A DNA stretch of 13,737 bases from Nitrosotalea sp. (GTDB lineage: Archaea > Thermoproteota > Nitrososphaeria > Nitrososphaerales > Nitrosopumilaceae): NCBI GenBank assembly GCA_022545805.1, contig JAKEIJ010000113.1:1-13737 (forward strand). The letters are read 5' to 3'. How positions within the stretch are numbered: the stretch's first letter is position 1; each line of letters opens with the position of its first letter. Below are positions 12,901 through 13,737 of this stretch, piece after piece. The translations under genes and the position numbers were made by a program. The notes below the pieces were generated by a model. That model worked only from the letters and a program-made list of their open reading frames with translations, ran no database searches and was not told the DNA's origin.

Positions 12901-12909
12901 TGTTTTAAT
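12901..12909 (-). promoter_or_regulatory. TATA box of the HD-domain gene
   Basis: On the minus strand ATTAAAACA lies about 29 bp upstream of ATG 12876, giving leaderless spacing. It is one half of a divergent promoter pair in the 115-bp space 12877-12991. Confidence 0.35.
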
Positions 12910-12956
12910 CTTTGAGTATGTCAAAAAATCACAAAATTAGTCCTATTTGTAAATAA

Positions 12957-12966
12957 GATTAAAATT
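12957..12966 (+). promoter_or_regulatory. TATA box of the adenosyltransferase gene
   Basis: GATTAAAATT is centred about 30 bp upstream of the TTG start at 12992, again consistent with a leaderless TTG-initiated mRNA. Confidence 0.4.
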
Positions 12967-12991
12967 CTAACAGTCTCACAAATAAACATCT

Positions 12992-13528
12992 TTGAAAATC
13001 TATACCAAAACTGGTGATGATGGAACTACAGGATTGATTGGTAACAAACGTGTAAAAAAATCAAACCAGCGAATTGCATCGTATGGTATGGTCGATGAGC
13101 TAAATGCGTCTATTGGGATAGTATTATCATCAAAATTAGAAAAAGACATACGTGATCTTCTTACAAAAATCCAAAATGATCTTTTTGTGGTGGGTGCGGA
13201 CCTTGCAAATCCAGACCTGAAAAATAAATCCAATCGAGTTACGTCCGAGATGACTACACATCTTGAAAAAGAAATAGACCGTCTGGAAGAAAAGCTAGAC
13301 TCTATAACATATTTTATATTGCCTGGTGGAGATTTAGTTGCTTCACAGATCCATCTGGCGAGAGCAATATGTAGAAGAGCAGAAACAAACATGGTAAGTT
13401 TGTCAGAAATTGAAACAATCAACGATTTGTGTTTAATCTACATGAATCGATTATCTGATCTTCTTTTTGTCGTAGCAAGAACAATAAACAAAAGAAAAAA
13501 AATTTCGGATGTTGCGTGGAAAAAGTAA
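12992..13528 (+). CDS. Corrinoid (cob(I)alamin) adenosyltransferase, PduO type (TTG start)
   Basis: This enzyme transfers the 5'-deoxyadenosyl group of ATP to reduced cobalt corrinoid, making adenosylcobalamin. It is a 178-aa four-helix-bundle trimer type. The N-terminal ATP-binding segment IYTKTGDDGTTGLIG (3-17) is followed by ASYGMVDELNASIG (29-42). The helix with LARAICRRAE (122-131) holds the conserved Arg residues, and YMNRLSDLLFVVAR (150-163) is the C-terminal signature. The start must be TTG 12992: an in-frame TAA lies three codons upstream, and the protein begins exactly at the family N-terminus MKIYTKTGD. A TATA box lies about 30 bp upstream. It is divergent from the HD-domain gene and precedes tRNA-Phe. 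PduO versus CobO type is certain from the motifs. cobO, pduO and mmaB-type names are all in use, so no symbol is given. Confidence 0.93.
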   Translation: MKIYTKTGDDGTTGLIGNKRVKKSNQRIASYGMVDELNASIGIVLSSKLEKDIRDLLTKIQNDLFVVGADLANPDLKNKSNRVTSEMTTHLEKEIDRLEEKLDSITYFILPGGDLVASQIHLARAICRRAETNMVSLSEIETINDLCLIYMNRLSDLLFVVARTINKRKKISDVAWKK

Positions 13529-13536
13529 GAGACACA

Positions 13537-13544
13537 CTTTAATT
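13537..13544 (+). promoter_or_regulatory. TATA box of tRNA-Phe
   Basis: CTTTAATT lies about 29 bp upstream of the tRNA 5' end, just after the adenosyltransferase stop codon. This suggests the tRNA has its own promoter. Confidence 0.4.
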
Positions 13545-13569
13545 CCCCAATAATTGGATATTGGAATGT

Positions 13570-13643
13570 GCCGCCGTAGCTCAGCCCGGGAGAGCACTCG
13601 GCTGAAGACCGAGCTGTCGCATGTTCAAGTCTTGCCGGCGGCA
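13570..13643 (+). tRNA. tRNA-Phe (GAA)
   Basis: This is a 74-nt cloverleaf. The acceptor stem GCCGCCG/CGGCGGC is perfect (13570-13576 with 13636-13642). The D stem is GCTC/GAGC with a loop containing GGG. The anticodon stem CTCGG/CCGAG holds the loop CTGAAGA with anticodon GAA at 13604-13606. The variable region is 5 nt and the T loop is TTCAAGT. The discriminator is A13643, and the 3' CCA is not encoded (ACC then T). There is no intron. The T stem GCATG/CTTGC has a T13622-T13632 (U-U) mismatch in its second pair from the loop, which is unusual. Confidence 0.95.
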
Positions 13644-13737
13644 CCTCTAAGTTATGTTTGAGAATCTTATCGTATTTTTGATATTTTATGTATGAAAAAT
13701 TCAGTCATTTGGGCCTAACTTTAATGAGATATCTTAC
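13644..13737. other. Right-edge non-coding sequence
   Basis: These 94 A+T-rich bases contain no convincing reading frame on either strand (the longest begins ATGTTTGAG and stops after 13 codons). T-tracts at about 13673-13677 and nearby could terminate tRNA transcription. Confidence 0.4.

Noticed and set aside
12918..12956. 12-codon plus-strand frame starting MSKNHK in the divergent spacer
   Set aside because: It is too short, has no Shine-Dalgarno, and ends just where the next gene's TATA box begins.
13000..13422. 140-codon antisense frame
   Set aside because: It is wholly antisense to the adenosyltransferase, and its composition (many Ser, Arg, Phe) is typical of a reverse-complement shadow.
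13438..13644. 68-codon frame antisense to the adenosyltransferase end and tRNA-Phe
   Set aside because: It starts inside the tRNA on the opposite strand, and translating through a tRNA gene is not credible.
1..13737. CRISPR array, insertion sequence, phage or toxin-antitoxin content
   Set aside because: No repeated spacer pattern, transposase, integrase, target-site duplication or toxin motif was seen, and gene content and base composition are uniform across the window.

Overview
The window is A+T-rich archaeal chromosome, most likely from a Nitrososphaerota (Thaumarchaeota) ammonia oxidiser of the Nitrosopumilus/Nitrosarchaeum/Nitrosotenuis kind. The evidence is a secreted protein with a C-terminal PEFG-CTERM sorting signal, an Amt ammonium transporter divergent from two P-II-like genes, PurP (the archaeal FAICAR synthetase), an archaeal-type AspRS in an operon with GatCAB, an archaeal TIGR00300-type ornithine cyclodeaminase, TATA boxes 25-30 bp upstream of start codons (leaderless genes), and Shine-Dalgarno motifs of the GGTGA/GGAGG type. 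No mobile element, CRISPR array or phage gene was seen, and no gene-free stretch exceeds 300 bp.

Layout. (1) Positions 1-1889, minus strand: rlmN, a 71-aa unknown gene, then purP, which runs off the left edge. A 17-bp dyad covers the presumed transcription/translation start of the 71-aa gene. (2) Positions 1967-6454, plus strand: a tight aspS-gatC-gatA-gatB operon. It probably makes Asn-tRNA(Asn) by charging tRNA(Asn) with Asp and then amidating it. (3) Positions 6473-8767: amt (minus) converges with gatB and is divergent from two P-II-like paralogues (plus). Both paralogues lack the canonical uridylylation Tyr and the ATP-contacting residues. They are followed by an unannotated 34-aa Cys-rich microprotein (8663-8767). 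(4) Positions 8780-9816: a PEFG-CTERM exported protein (minus) and a 118-aa unknown protein (plus). (5) Positions 9871-12876, minus strand: an SDR oxidoreductase, an ornithine cyclodeaminase, a 115-aa unknown protein and an HD-domain phosphohydrolase. (6) Positions 12992-13643, plus strand: a PduO-type corrinoid adenosyltransferase and tRNA-Phe(GAA).

Taken together this is a core-metabolism and translation region: purine synthesis, rRNA modification, indirect aminoacylation, ammonium uptake and its control, proline supply, nucleotide clean-up and cobalamin activation. The least ordinary elements are the two degenerate P-II proteins with TTG/leaderless starts around amt, the Cys-rich microprotein just downstream of them, and several symmetrical DNA elements at promoters. 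I did not find a clearly new multi-gene system.
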